NCBI RefSeq assembly: GCF_965363235.1
Contig: NC_134844.1
Span: 55,424,872 to 55,488,871, forward strand
DNA from: Mytilus galloprovincialis
Taxonomy: Eukaryota; Mollusca; Bivalvia; Mytilida; Mytilidae
DNA: 64,000 nt
Direction: 5' to 3'
The position numbers and the translations under genes are program-made. The notes below the pieces were generated by a model. It worked only from the letters and a program-made list of their open reading frames with translations, did not search any database and was not told where the DNA came from. Shown one piece after another: positions 10,967 through 23,237 of this stretch (positions are counted from its first letter, which is position 1; each line of letters begins with the position of its first letter).

Positions 10967-13900
10967 ATGTTTTCACCGTTCTTGACTTTAATATGGATTC
11001 TGTTAACAACCATTTCATTTTCTGCTGCGTTTTTTGTTGGGAACGGAACTTTTGTAGTTGAGACCAATAAAAGAATAGTTTCATGGAACACAATACTTAT
11101 AGCTCCAACAAGGGCAGACTGTTTACTTTTATGTACCACCAATGGTGTCTGTTGTTCTGCCAGCTACTACGAGAAAACTATGTTCTGTTATTTGAACAAC
11201 GATTGCCCACCCGAAATGGAAAATGATACCAATTCCAAGACATTTATTAGAAAATCAGGTATCTGTTTAAAATAGTTTTATTCCACTTTTTAGTTAATTG
11301 TTCAATCTGTACATATTACTTCAATTACATGTAGTACGCGTGAAATAATTATTTTTGTTAAATTTGAAAAAAAGAAGAAAACAAACGATAAACGTTTTTG
11401 TTTCGTAATATTATTGTACTTTATTGCATTTCTACTCTAATGCATCCTGGGTATTATTCTCAAAAGTGTTTAAACAAAAACGTTGCGATTGGTTAAAAAT
11501 GTCTTACACAGTAACTCAAACAAATAACGTGACGTTATTTTCATTTCGGGTATGGATAATTGACAAAAGTCCTTTAGATTCTAAAACGGCTGCTTTGCCT
11601 TCTTTATGGTTGCCTTTTATGGTTCTATTACCTTGTATCATGGATCTTTATCAAATCATAGAAAAACAGATCGACCGTTAAGCATGAACTTATGTATTTC
11701 AAATGTTAAATGTTAAGCAAGTTGATTGTTGAAGAAGTGGTTTTATGCCCTAGCAACTGAAAATTTTGGGAAAAAAGGGGGGTTGCTATGGCAAGCCGTT
11801 CTCGTCAAAACTATGTTTAAACCCTTTTTTCGAAAAAAATACACACTGAGATTTAAAAACCTAAAATAACACACTGAGAAATCGAAATTACACACTGAGA
11901 TTAAAAAAAATAAAAAACACACACTGAGAATTTAAAATTACACACTGAGATTTTAAAAAGACACACTGAGATGAAATAAATTGAAAAACACATACTGAGA
12001 ATTGTTAATTACACACTGAGATTTCAAAAATACACACTGAGATTTCAAAAATACACACTGAGATTAATATGCAAATTACTAATGAATATTCATGAGATGA
12101 ATAATTCAACTGATTAATATCTTGATCTCAAGAACTCTTGTCATTATAATGAAATGCGATTCCTTCAACCAACATTCGTAATAAATTTCAAGACTTAACA
12201 TCGCTTATATTCATAAGTTAGTTTGTTGCCTATAATTCAGATCATTACTACCAGTAATTAAACATGGGTCTCCCAACTGTTTCCCTGATTTCGCTAGTTA
12301 ATCTTTTATATTTTTGTTACGTTTATATGCTATAATAGACACTTGAGTAAAAATTTCACTGCATTCTTTTGCAGATTGTTCCAATGTTTTCTTATAATTT
12401 TAATAAAGTTTTTCACCATTTGGTTATATTTTGTAATAAAAATAAGTGGGTATTTTTCTTGTTCTTGTATTTCTAAAGTTTTTTTTATTAATAATTTGGA
12501 ACCAAATCGAAGGACTAACGAGTTCTGTCCCCTTGTTGTTTTCCTTAAGCTTGTAATAGATTCAGATGAAGTATGTTAATTAGATATGTGCGCATAAAAA
12601 GTGCACACAAATCTCAGTGTGTAATTTTAAATTCTCAGTGTGTAATTTCAAATTCTCAGTGTGTGTTTTCAGTTTATTTATTCTCAGTGTGTCTTTTTGA
12701 AATCTCAGTGTGTAATTTTCAATTCTCAGTGTGTAATTTTCAATTCTCAGTGTGCGTTTTTCATTTTTGTAATCTCAGTGCGTCTTTATGAAATCTCAGT
12801 GTGTAATTTTTAATTCTCAGTGTGTAATTTTCAATTCTCAGTGTGTAATTTTCGATTCTCAGTGTGCGTTTTGAAGTTTTTAAATCTCAGTGTGCTTTGT
12901 TGAAATTCTCAGTGTGCTTTGTTGAAATTCTCAGTGTGTAAATTATTCGAAAAATGTTTTAAACATAGTTTTGACGAGAACGGCTTGCCATAGGTTGCAT
13001 ACTGTTTTACCTCTGTCCGTCCGTTCCATTATGGGTATATATAGCTATACCATACAACTGCCACTACAGCATTTGTACAAGTTGAATGCAAGGAAGATTT
13101 CACTTTGCTGTCTGTTTATACATATTTTGAAGGAAGGTGTGCATATGGTCAGGGTTTTAATTTTATCTTAATTAAATTAATATTTTTTTCCTTTATTTAG
13201 AGAGTTGTACTTCGTCCTTTTTAGAGTATATACTTGCTTAGGAGGTTAATAGCGTTTCTGGATAACTCCTCCTACAGTGACTCATATATACCTAATAAGC
13301 TATGTGTTCCATTGCTCAGCTTTGTATATTTTGAAATAACACTTTGAATCTGCGGGGACATTATCAAGAAACACCAACAAAGCTAGATAATACAATTAAT
13401 TATATAATTACTACTACAATTTAATATTAATTAGTATTATAATTTTCACTGTTATTAATATAAGTAAGATAAGTCATACAAATCTAATCCTGAATTTCAT
13501 ACAAATCTAATCTTGAATTTCATCCAAATTCTTTCATAATTTTCGGGACACGTTTTAGAAATTTAAATGTAACGTCACTTTGGGCGTTGCATTGACTATG
13601 GCTAACAGGGCTGTGATTTTGTAATGTATTCGTTTTTATTCTATAGCTAGTCACCACTTCAGTTTAATCATGTATATCTATTATACAGTCATTTTATAAA
13701 ATTTACTGTTTGCAAAACTATGTATTATTCTTGATAATAATGATGACTTGTTTTTGTCCCAGGCGGATCACCCTGGACTCACAACTTTTTGGAAATGTTG
13801 GTTCTCGGCGATCTTCAACTTTGTAGTTGTTATGGCTTTCAAACTTTTTACATCTGATCATAGTTTTGTGTGGACGTAGCGCGCGTCTGACGTATACAAA

Positions 13901-16900
13901 TATTTTTTAACCTGTTACCTTTTGATGGCTATTATTCTTTTGTTTCTCTGTCCTATTTTTTCTCCCATTTATCTGTTTATTTTATTGTAACCCTGTCGTG
14001 TAATGTTGTCATTTTAATGTTATAATTAACACTGCCATTAAAGCGCAGTGGCGTAGCTTGCATGTATGCTCGGATGCTCAAGCATCCACATCATTTTGAC
14101 AAAAAAAAAAATAAAAAAAATATTATATGATTGCATGTGTTCACAGCAGATACACACGAAGGTATCCGAATGTAACAAGGGTGAGGATATGAGAACAGCG
14201 TCCAATCATTTCCGAAGCAGTATGCGTGGTTTTCCCTTTAGGATCGTTTAGTTTATGTAAACAAGATGGATAAATTGCCGAAAAGTGCTTTCGACTTTTT
14301 CGTAAAACTTTACGTCGTAGCGCGCAGTCAGCTGTGGCAAGCGCAGATTGTGATGATACATAGACCTGTAGACTTGTTTGGTTTAAAATTGAGCCAAGCA
14401 AAGCGATGACATAGCAAGATTACTAGTAAACAACTAAACAATCATATCCCGATATCGTTTCCTGTGACATGAAAGACGACGATATAAAAACTCTACTAGT
14501 ATTTACTGTAATGGAGTGTGATAAATTCCCATTTCTATTAACTTAAAGGTTCAAATATTTAATTTTATTTTCAATAGAATAATAGAGTTTCAATGTCCCG
14601 CATTACACATATTATATATATCCAAGATACAAGGGCAATAACTAAAAAAGCACTTTTTTTACATTTATTTTAATATCTCAACATGCTCAAGAGAAATAAA
14701 AGCTTCATCTAGCAAACGGGATAGGATTTCCATTATCATTTTATGTTTCCACGGGGCATAATTGGTAAAAAATATTTAATCAGGACTTATTTTAGTTAGT
14801 GTCAAAGACATTTCTGATATAAGTTTCACACAAAGCTTGCAAGAATTGTACACGCGTTAACAAGACAGGACGGACGTCCGATATTTCCATGACCCCTGTA
14901 TAACGCGTTAAGACAAGTCATCAAACAACCCATGGGTTGGATCAAATTCCGCTTCCTATATTTCGAAGTTCCATAAATAAATAAGTGCCGCTGTAATGGG
15001 TCAGTTTATGAGACTGATGTCAAATATAAGATTCGGTGTGAAACTCTTTCATCAAATATTTCTGAATTAAATGAAGGTAGTTTCGAGAAAACAATAAAAT
15101 CTTTTTCGAAATATATATATTGGTGGGTATTTTGAAATTAAACAAAAATTTAGCCAGTGTCTGATTCTAGGGTAGTACACATGCATACAGGGAAAATCAT
15201 CCGAAAAATATAATTTTCTGCATAAAATGGGCCCAAAAATTTCAGTTTCGCATCCACATCTATTTAACCCTGGCTACGCCACTGAAGCGTGAGGTTTGGC
15301 ATGCCACAAAACCAGGTTCAACCCACCATTTTTTCATAAAATGCCCTGTCCCAAGTCAGGAAAATGGTCATTGTTACATTATAGCTCGTTTCGGTGTGTG
15401 TTACTTTTCGGTGTTGTGTCGTAGTTCTCTTATACAAATGTATTTGATACGTTTCCCTCAGTTTTAGTTTGTAACTCGGATTTGTTTTTCCTCTATCGAT
15501 TTTGGAATTTTGAACAGCGGTATACTACTGTTGCCTTACATTGTCCTACATTGACCTTGTTATAATTGATTTACTTTAGAGTGGAAGTTCTTTGATTATA
15601 GTTTTGATTAAAGTAAGGTATACCACCAATTTAGGACGATTGAGTTAGACATCACATTGAAGAAACAAACTAATACATTTATTAGAAACATTCATGAGGT
15701 AACGGGAAACATGGCAAAGTGACAGCAACCCGAAAAAAAGCAGGTTATTAGTATTGCTACAGTCGTATTGATTCTCAGTCAGCTTTTGGTGGTCATTTAT
15801 AAGGGCATACGATACAGTTACAGGGGAGATAATGACGTTGCTAACGTAAATTATTATTTTCGCGACGTCAAACTATGACTTATCGGAAAAAGATTCAGTT
15901 TTCGACTGATTTTTATCACTCAAACTTATCTAACTTGAAAACGAGTTCATGGGCCCCTCTTTTTTAAAAAATTCCGCTTGGTTTGATTACGTTAGAAGAA
16001 TTATGTGTGCCAATTTTCATGAAAACGTAAATAGTGCATTATTTTTAAATTTGATAAATTACTGTTTTTTTCTACATTCGTGATCATTTGATAAATATGA
16101 GTTATTTTATAATCAAATTGCACATTTTAAGGACATTTATATAAAACAGAATTTACAAATAGTTTAACAAAAATCAGCCTGTGTTTATCTTTTTAAACAA
16201 AAAAGTTATGTATTTCTGTCGAAAAGAAACTTACGTTCACAAAACCGAATTTTGAGCAAATATATAAAATTTGGACCTCATTTTACTCAAAAAGTAGCAC
16301 ATAAAGGTATATTTTTTGTCATAACATATTTGATTTAATCAGGCAAAAAATAGCTAATATGCAAATTTTCAGCAAAATTTAAATACGGGACCAAAACAGT
16401 ATCGTATGCCCTTAAAGTGACTGATTTATACATTTATCATGACATTGGTTTTTCATATTCATCTTGTATTGTGTCCTCGTACATACAGTCGTGTTTATTT
16501 TGATAGAGTTGTATAAGCCACTTAGCTTTTAGGGGAAAAGATTTTTTCAGTCGAAACCTATTCCTCCCAAATTGTACCGAGTGTATTTACTAAGCTTAAT
16601 TTGATTTTTGTTTAAAAGTTAATCTAACTTGACAGAGCACCAGAATATTCTACCATAAAGTAAGTAGGTAACCTGTCGAATATTTATCCACTTATAAGTC
16701 AAATATTGTTATTAAGAAAGTTATACTATCGCAAATGCAGGGCCAATGTTAATAAATCGTTAGTATGTCTGCTGTTCAGACCACAGGGGCGGATCAAACC
16801 ATTTTTAAAAGGGTAAGTGTTCTAATCATATGTCCCCATTCAGAAGCTATAGGTCTTAAAAAAAATCGTAACTATCGAAACCCCACCTCCTAGATTCGCC

Positions 16901-19900
16901 ATTGTTTTAAAGCTATCTGAATCTCTCACTTGTACATTTGTATGACAGTTGCATAAAATTCCATTAAATTGACAATGATGTGTGAACAAATCAAACAGAC
17001 AAAAGAGCTAAAAATGTCAAAAATTATATTCATCGTGTTTGAATTGAATCTTTTAAGAGGGGTCTTTTAAGTGAGTTCTGTTTACTATACACTTAATAGT
17101 TTGCAGTTGACAAATGACCGGAAGCCAAACAAACCACCTAAACATGTAACTGGTATGCATTAAAGTATCCAATTTAATCAAATACATGTCAATTGTTTCA
17201 AAATAATACGACAGTCGATATAATTGATTAAACTTAAATTTTGTTTTCATGAATAGAAAAGTAGAATAAAAAAGACGATAAGTACTGTTACACTGTTTAA
17301 TGACTTTTCCGATAGAACTACTATTACAGTTTGCATATTGAGATTTGTTTTAGATTTGAGTGTTTGTTCGATCGGTCTAACAAGACTGTACATACATGTA
17401 CAGTACTGGTTCACGTTAAACACAAAATACGGATCTTGTCAGGCATCCGGTGAATTTGAAAAGGAACAAACACATTTAGGACAACCATGTTGGAACAAGG
17501 AATTTGAGGTTCTTAAGGGGACAATAAGGCATTATACAAGCGTATCGGAGATATAGGGTTGCTAAGCTTCGACAGTGGAGCGCCACCTATAGTACACAAT
17601 TATATCATATCATATAGCTTAGCTGATACTTTCATCAGAAAATTTGAAAGTCCACCCTACGTATTGGCTATCCAAAAGACACACACAACCCGTTTAAGTA
17701 CCTATTCATCACTGTTTTTTGTTTTCCATAGTTTAAATACCATACTTTTAAAACAAGCAATTTCAAGATAAAAATAGAAAAAAAGGCGGGAAAATCTAAA
17801 TATTGAACGAAAGATAGAAAACATTTGATTTTTGGTGGTCAACATGTCATATACTTGTATTTTGCCAAACCACGTGAAAGAGGGATGCAAGATTCCAGAG
17901 GGGGAGTCAAACTCATAGATAGAAATTAAACTGACAACGCCATGGCTAAAATTGAAAAGACAGACAGACAAATAAATATAGTACATGAACAGAAGACACA
18001 ACATAGAAAACTTAAAACTATGCAACACGAACCCCACCAAAAACTGGGGATGATCGCAGGTGCTCCGGAAGGGTATTAAGCAGATCCTGCTTCACACGTG
18101 GCAACCGTCGTGTTGCTCATGTTGTGACAAATCCGGTAAATTGTCTAACTTGGTAGGTCACATTCGTGGAAAGGGAAGGGTATTGTAGTAACGACATAAG
18201 GAACATATCCGATATCATCTGTGAAACGGTTATTCCATAACGGTCAACCAACTCGTGATGGCGTCCGTAAAATTTACGAAGGGATGATTTCAACTTCACC
18301 ATTTGGAACTCTTTGTTTAATCGCTTCCTTGTGAGTAGCAATCCTCTATGAAGGAAATCATGATAGAAATACAAGCCCGGGAATATCGTATCAATTGGGA
18401 GATATATACTCCGTATCTAGGCGCTGCTGGAATGTTGCTACATAGGAATGGAAAGTTCACAATTGGAAAGCTGACATCATCTCCTTGTCGTAAAGTTTTG
18501 TTTTGAAATTTTGGAATGGGGAATACTTGTGTAAAGTGTAGAAAATTCAAATGTTTTAATACTTTTGCAAGATGAAAGAGTCTTAGATTTAATATACTCT
18601 AAAAGATCTTCTAATGTTTAGTATCCATGCACATCTGATTCACGCCACCTGTAGAAAATGCAGTTTCACAATAACGTTGCAGCCCGGCTTTAATTGCTGA
18701 TAAAATAGATGTTAATAATTTAGAAAGAGGTTTATAGGGGCACTTGGAAGACCCATCAATATACCGTTGTTTGTCAGGACACTTATGTAGTTTAGGTATC
18801 CAATGCAGTGATGGAAGATCCAGTTCTTCATCTTTAGTTGAAATTCCAAAGGAACATAGAACAGACATGTGGTTATCAAGGATTTCCTCTTTGGTAAGTG
18901 ATTGATTGTATACTGGGTTTTATAAGAGGTATGTGAAGAGGGGCGGTACGTATAGGAAGGGATGTCATCCCGAATTCCCACCCACCCCAAACAAAAACAA
19001 TTTTCCCCCAGATTCTGATAAACAAATTCCTGAGTCTTGAAGTGTAAATCCCGACCATTCGTGAAACTAAAGCCTCAATCCCTAAGTCCCACAAAACAAT
19101 TAAAGGCCCAATTTCGACGTTCGACCTAACTGCATAGTTTTTGAATCATCGGCTTACAGTTTCAGATATTATTTTGTCCTTTAGTTATATTTAACGATTT
19201 TTTCATATTTTTTTGTGTTTAAGAATGCGAACATGACGGATATATATATCATACGAAAGCTAATGCATGCTTGAGGTTAATAGAATCACCAGGAATAACA
19301 TGGATGAATGCAAGAACAGTATGCTTGGAAAACGGCGGGGATTTGGCCAGTATAAAAACTGTGGAGAAGATGGATTATATGCTGGATTTTATAAGAGGTA
19401 TGCGATTAGTTACATTTAAGTAAGTTCTTAAAATTGCGTCAAGGCACAAATCCGGAGAACAACCATTTGTGTACGATGGATTTACTTTCCGTATCGACAG
19501 AAGTCTGCGGATATTTCATGCCGATGCACTGTAAATAATTGTAAAGGTACTACAACAAATTCCCTATTTCTTAAATGTCTTTAAGCATCACTACCGTCAG
19601 TAGAATATTTGAGTACTACAAATGGTCCGGAAACATAATGATTACTAAAAAAGACCCGGAATCATTCCACGCTCACTGCAAGGACCGTTTTTTTTAGCAC
19701 ATCTATGTACTTAAATTTGTGCACGTTACTACATGTACAATCCCTACATTTAATCTTTAGATTTACTATTTTTACTTGTAAACATTTCGAGGACTTTTGA
19801 TGCTGGAACATTTTAGTTAGAAATTAATGAATAAGTATAATCTACCTCGACAAAAATGCGAATGTAATCGAAAGCTATGCGCAAATTTAAATGACGTTAG

Positions 19901-20293
19901 CCCGCAATTGTAAAGCACCAACCCAAACAATTACAACACCAACAACAACAAAAATATTCAAGTTGAAAAAAATCCTTTATCTATATATCATTTTTTTCAA
20001 ATGAAATAATATGCATTCATTATCTGTGAAATTAGTATTCATGTATATATGGAACCACAATTATTTCAGAAACCGACCAAGTTTGGATTGGTCTCAGACA
20101 AGGACAATGGATGACAGGAGATATCTTTATGAATGTATATAACATAACTGTAACATTGAATAACATCGACACCACATACACACAAGACAGTGATGCTTCA
20201 TGTGGTTTACTTAAATCGACTAGACTGAGGGACAGAAGTTGTAACTTTCGAAAAAAAAACCACTTTGTTTGCGAGATAGTACTCCAAGCGTAG
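10967..20293 (+). CDS. Secreted PAN/Apple - C-type lectin domain protein (3 exons)
   Basis: Exons 10967-11258, 19224-19397 and 20070-20293 (introns phase 1, GT-AG) join to 690 nt, 229 residues. Residues 1-21 form a signal peptide. Residues about 24-95 are a PAN/Apple module with cysteines 52, 56, 62, 63, 74 and 80. Residues 99-224 form a C-type lectin domain: cysteine pair 99/113, W124-NAR, C131, GGDLASI (135-141), VWIGL (160-164), C200, C213 and FVCE (221-224). Ca2+-site motifs (EPN/QPD and WND) are absent; LRDRSC (208-213) stands where WND-C is expected, so classical Ca2+-dependent sugar binding is doubtful. The 8-kb first intron holds the transposon remnants at 11.8-18.9 kb, and a further symmetric exon there cannot be excluded. 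AATAAA is at 20416. The cysteine layout of exon 1 is the same as in the two PAN-FTP genes downstream, suggesting shared origin. The likely role is extracellular recognition, perhaps in immunity; this is inference. Confidence 0.8.
11788..12992. mobile_element. Fold-back element with opposed ACACACTGAGA motif arrays
   Basis: Perfect 35-bp terminal inverted repeats (11788-11822 and 12958-12992, beginning TATGGCAAGCCGTTCTCG) are flanked by the direct repeat GGTTGC (11782-11787 and 12993-12998), a 6-bp target-site duplication. Inside the left end about 10 copies of ACACACTGAGA are spaced 15-30 bp apart. Inside the right end about 15 copies of the complement TCTCAGTGTGT run to the terminus. The central 0.5 kb has no recognisable transposase; the frames at 12343-12791 are AT-rich or run through the motif array. 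It is non-autonomous and lies in intron 1 of the PAN-lectin gene. Confidence 0.9.
12999..13740. other. Intronic sequence, nothing recognised
   Basis: AT-rich intron sequence of the PAN-lectin gene with a small direct duplication (TCATACAAATCTAATC at about 13476 and 13499). No coding or RNA gene was seen. Confidence 0.4.
13745..15560 (+). repeat. Retroelement tail (family D), split by a later insertion
   Basis: Two parts, 13745-14045 and 15285-15560, form one continuous repeat once the element at 14046-15284 is removed. The repeat ends GAACAGCGGTATACTACTGT. Truncated minus-strand tails of the same family start at about 41030 and 48185 (GGCAACAGTAG). Confidence 0.6.
14046..15284. mobile_element. 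hAT-like non-autonomous DNA transposon
   Basis: A 1239-bp insertion with 12-bp terminal inverted repeats CAGTGGCGTAGC / GCTACGCCACTG. It is flanked by AAGCG at 14041-14045 and 15285-15289. The CAGTGGCG terminus suggests the hAT superfamily, though the readable duplication is 5 bp rather than the classical 8. The small frames inside do not resemble a transposase. Confidence 0.75.
15801..16413. mobile_element. MITE with AAGGGCATACGATAC ends
   Basis: Inverted termini at 15801-15819 and 16395-16413 match at 18 of 19 positions. The element is 613 bp with no ORF. Target-site duplication is not clear. Confidence 0.75.
16414..17880. other. Intronic sequence with small repeat fragments
   Basis: Contains a 121-bp hAT-like fragment (16784-16904, ends CAGGGGCGGAT / ATTCGCCATTG) and a fragment related to 49290-49380 (CTTGTATGACAGT, AATTCCAT, ATTGACAA). 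Frames at 17053-17771 show no family resemblance. Confidence 0.4.
17880..18920 (-). pseudogene. Internally deleted reverse-transcriptase retroelement (family B)
   Basis: On the minus strand the N-terminal part (about 18920-18620) encodes DEELDLPSLHWIPKLHKC, then PLSKLLTSIL and STGGVNQM. After roughly 100 bp of unrelated reading the C-terminal part (18490-18130) gives SFPIVNFPFL, YGVYISQLIRYSR, LRKFYGRHHELVDRYG and SQMISDMF. The palm region between GVNQM and the C-terminal block is missing and several frame changes occur, so it is dead. It is followed by the family B tail (18070-17880, GCCATGGCGTTGTCAG on the minus strand). It sits antisense in intron 1 of the PAN-lectin gene. Confidence 0.75.
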
Positions 20294-20609
20294 AAAAACA
20301 TATTACTAAATGGACACATACTAAAGTTGCAAAAAAAAAATAATCCCCGCCTTCCCACACCCAATTATTAAAAAAAAAATACCTACAGCTCATTTGGTAT
20401 ATTGTAGGCAAAATCAATAAAAATGATGTAGATTTTTTCAAATGCACAAACATTTAAAAACCGATAAAGCGATGCATATTACTTCAAAAGCACGAACATT
20501 TATTTTCAGTGTCAATAAAATTTGCATTATGACAAAATAAAAAAGAAAACTTCACTTTCGCGCTATTGCTTTCGAATGAAGAAGATCTGCATGCATCGGA
20601 TACTATCAG

Positions 20610-20770
20610 AGATACCAGCCAGGATTGAAATTTTATATTTACGCCAGACGCACGTTTCGTCTACAAATTATTCAAAGATTCATCTGTGACTCTCGAATAA
20701 AAAAAAAGGCAAAAAAAAAAAAGGATGAAGTTGAAACGCAATGAGGACCGAAAATTCTAGAAGTTTTTTT
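20610..20770 (+). repeat. SINE-like repeat (family C)
   Basis: Contains ACGCCAGACGCACGTTTCGT, a diverged ACTCATCAGTGACGCTC block and GAAGTTGAAACGCAATGAGG. It matches 63790-64000 in the same orientation. Confidence 0.7.
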
Positions 20771-20779
20771 TTAAATACA

Positions 20780-21285
20780 AATAAGGGATCAAAGGGATAC
20801 TAAATAAATATTGACTATTCTGAACGATCAGGAAAAAATCAATCTAAGTACAGTAATGCAAATTAGGGTAACACTAGTTGTACAATCCCTCACGTAAGCG
20901 GTTTAGTATTATACCATCATAAAATATATGGAAAGCATGGTATATATGTATCCACTCTTTTAAAAGTAACGAAAACGTTTACATCCAAAATAAATTAAGT
21001 CTGTGAAAAAACATAAAATAAACATAAAAAAATGCAAATGAATGTTTCTTTTGTCCAAGGGAATAATTATACCAACATTAAAAATTAATTGACGTTACAT
21101 AGCAGCTCAGTTTTCAGTGCAGCTAACCGAGCCTTCATACAATGTAACTATTGAAATGGAGAATGTTTACATTGTCTTCTGAATCATTTATTTGTTTGTT
21201 GACTGTTTCTGTTTTGTCATCGTAGATATTTCATCACGGCAGCGGTCAGTACAGATGTCATATGTTACGAATTTTTCGCGTTATA
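20780..21285. other. No gene seen
   Basis: Intergenic AT-rich sequence 3' of the PAN-lectin gene, with no exon or repeat recognised. Confidence 0.4.
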
Positions 21286-21287
21286 TT

Positions 21288-21451
21288 TAATAATTGAATG
21301 CTTCTTTTTGTAAATTCATTGGGGTGTAAAAGCGTTGACCGAAGTACATTTTGTATATTGCGCGGAAGCGCTTAATTTCGTGTTAAAACTGTGCACACTG
21401 TTAACGCTTTTACAACCCTATGGATTTACAAAAAGAAGCATTCAATTCTTA
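21288..21451. mobile_element. Short MITE, ~48-bp inverted arms
   Basis: ATTGAATGCTTCTTTTTGTA at the left end is matched by TACAAAAAGAAGCATTCAAT at the right. The match continues through GTGTAAAAGCGTT / AACGCTTTTACA, around a loop of about 65 bp. Confidence 0.8.
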
Positions 21452-21521
21452 TAATTACGTCTTTTTAACTAGGAGCATGAAAACACTATTTCTATCAAGT
21501 TTTTCTATAATTTACCTGTGC

Positions 21522-21569
21522 ACTTTATTGTGGGACCTCGTGTCAACTTTATTGTGGGACCTCGTGTCA
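21522..21569 (+). repeat. 24-bp tandem duplication
   Basis: Two copies of a 24-bp unit beginning ACTTTATTGTGGGACCTCG. Confidence 0.85.
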
Positions 21570-21721
21570 TCATGAATGTTATATTTTATTGTGTAATGAA
21601 TGTCAATTTCAGAAGGAGGCGAGATTGCTGTATGTAAATCAAAATAACATATCATCATAATACATTTACATGATATATGCAATGTAATTATTTGCATATA
21701 AAACATAAAAGTTAGGGGATT

Positions 21722-22375
21722 TGATATGATTACCAATGAGACAACTATCCACCAAAGTTCAAATGAAGTGGATGTAAGCAATTATGGGTACCCGTTTGGA
21801 TTCAACAACGAGAAAAACCCATACTATATGGTCAGCTCTTTGGTGCGACTGTCATACAAGTGAGAGGTTCGTCTTGCTATAGAACCAGGTGTAATCCGTC
21901 ATTATCTATATAAGAACATGCTTTTACCAACTTGAAAGTCAGGAATATGACAGTTGTTATCCATTCGTTTGATGAGGTTAAGCTTTTGATTTTCCATTTG
22001 ATTATGGACTTTCCGTTTTGAATTTTCCTTGGATTTTTGAGATTGTTTGATTTTTTCTATTAAAGACCCCGACATGAAAAATATGAAACAATTAAATTGA
22101 GAAAGGTTTGGGAGCGCTCAATTCTCCCCTTATCTGGGACAGTGGTACGTGTAACAATACAACATAAGAACCAAACTATCAATCTAATGAAAAACGCAGA
22201 TGGATACAAATAGAAATACATCTAACAAAAACACACAGTGGACGTTAACGGGTACTTATACATCTGAAAAACAAGAAGACACTAATTACCGACCTTTGAG
22301 TACTCTTAGTTTTTGACAGCTAGTTAAAAGCCAATAAAACTTAATGAAAAAAATCATGTATCTAAGACCATGCTT
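21722..22375 (-). repeat. Truncated retroelement tail (family A), long copy
   Basis: Follows the same order of blocks as 4985-5700: ACCAATGAGACAACTATCCA, then CTGGGACAGTGGTAC, GGGTACTTATACATC and GACAGCTAGTT. A diverged middle segment separates the blocks. Confidence 0.7.
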
Positions 22376-23237
22376 GTTTAATAAATCTACTAAAGTTAGC
22401 TGAACAACTAGCGAACTGATCCCAAATTGATAATGGTGTTTTTTTATGTATTAGTCTTAGTGTTGCGGTTTAAGGATTTAATACTTTATATTAGGTTGAG
22501 AAACGAACGAGAAAACACGGCATATTTATGTTTCTATTACAATTTGTCGTGGCTGCTGTGTTTTCAAACAACCCGCACCTGCAAACGGACACCGCTCATA
22601 TACCGTAATGTTATTATTAATGACTGCATGTACAATGTAACACATGCATCTGAGTGTTCAAATAAAATCTTTAATTTCATGATGGAAATATTATCATATG
22701 AGGACTAAGTGAATATTTCTTGACTGGAAGATAGGTCCGCTGCTGTATGCCCTGAGGTAATCGGTGCCCTCAGGTAATCGTGGTAATAGTGCCCATATGC
22801 ATAGTAATAACATGATCTAAAACATTTTAAAAATAGAATAAACTAAAAAATACATTATTCTACTTTCTATTTAGACTGACAATACACAGGACTGGTTTAA
22901 CAAAGGTTACCTCAGGTAATATGTTATGTTATGGAAACTGGTTCAATAAAGTCCACACGAAACTTATGTATGACGAAAGGTTTAATAAAAGTGACTTTGA
23001 TATCAAACATATTTTATTTATGAAGATGAACAACAGGCACATTAGTGGGAGATATTATGGACATAATTGTGCAAATCGTGATACATGTACAAGCATGAAA
23101 TTTGGTATATTGGTGGACTAAATGATAATTAAAAAAAATCAGCTGAAAAAAATCATTTTTTTCAAGATGGCCCCCGCTCATTTTGCAAATGGCGTCATGT
23201 ATAATTGGTTACATTTCGTAAATCGTTTGAAAGTTGC
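22376..23237. other. No gene recognised
   Basis: Frames at 22427-22708 (93 codons) and 22921-23121 (66 codons) show no known domain. CTCAGGTAAT occurs at about 22767 and 22912, and CCTGAGGTAATC at about 22750. Confidence 0.3.

Noticed and set aside
12573-12791. Cysteine-containing repeat frame (SQCV units)
   Set aside because: Is the right-hand TCTCAGTGTGT motif array of the fold-back element.
18905-18935. Match of GGGTTTTATAAGAGGTATGT to the end of lectin exon 2 (19383-19402)
   Set aside because: Short, and the 18.9-kb sequence reads as part of the antisense retroelement; no exon-like frame around it.
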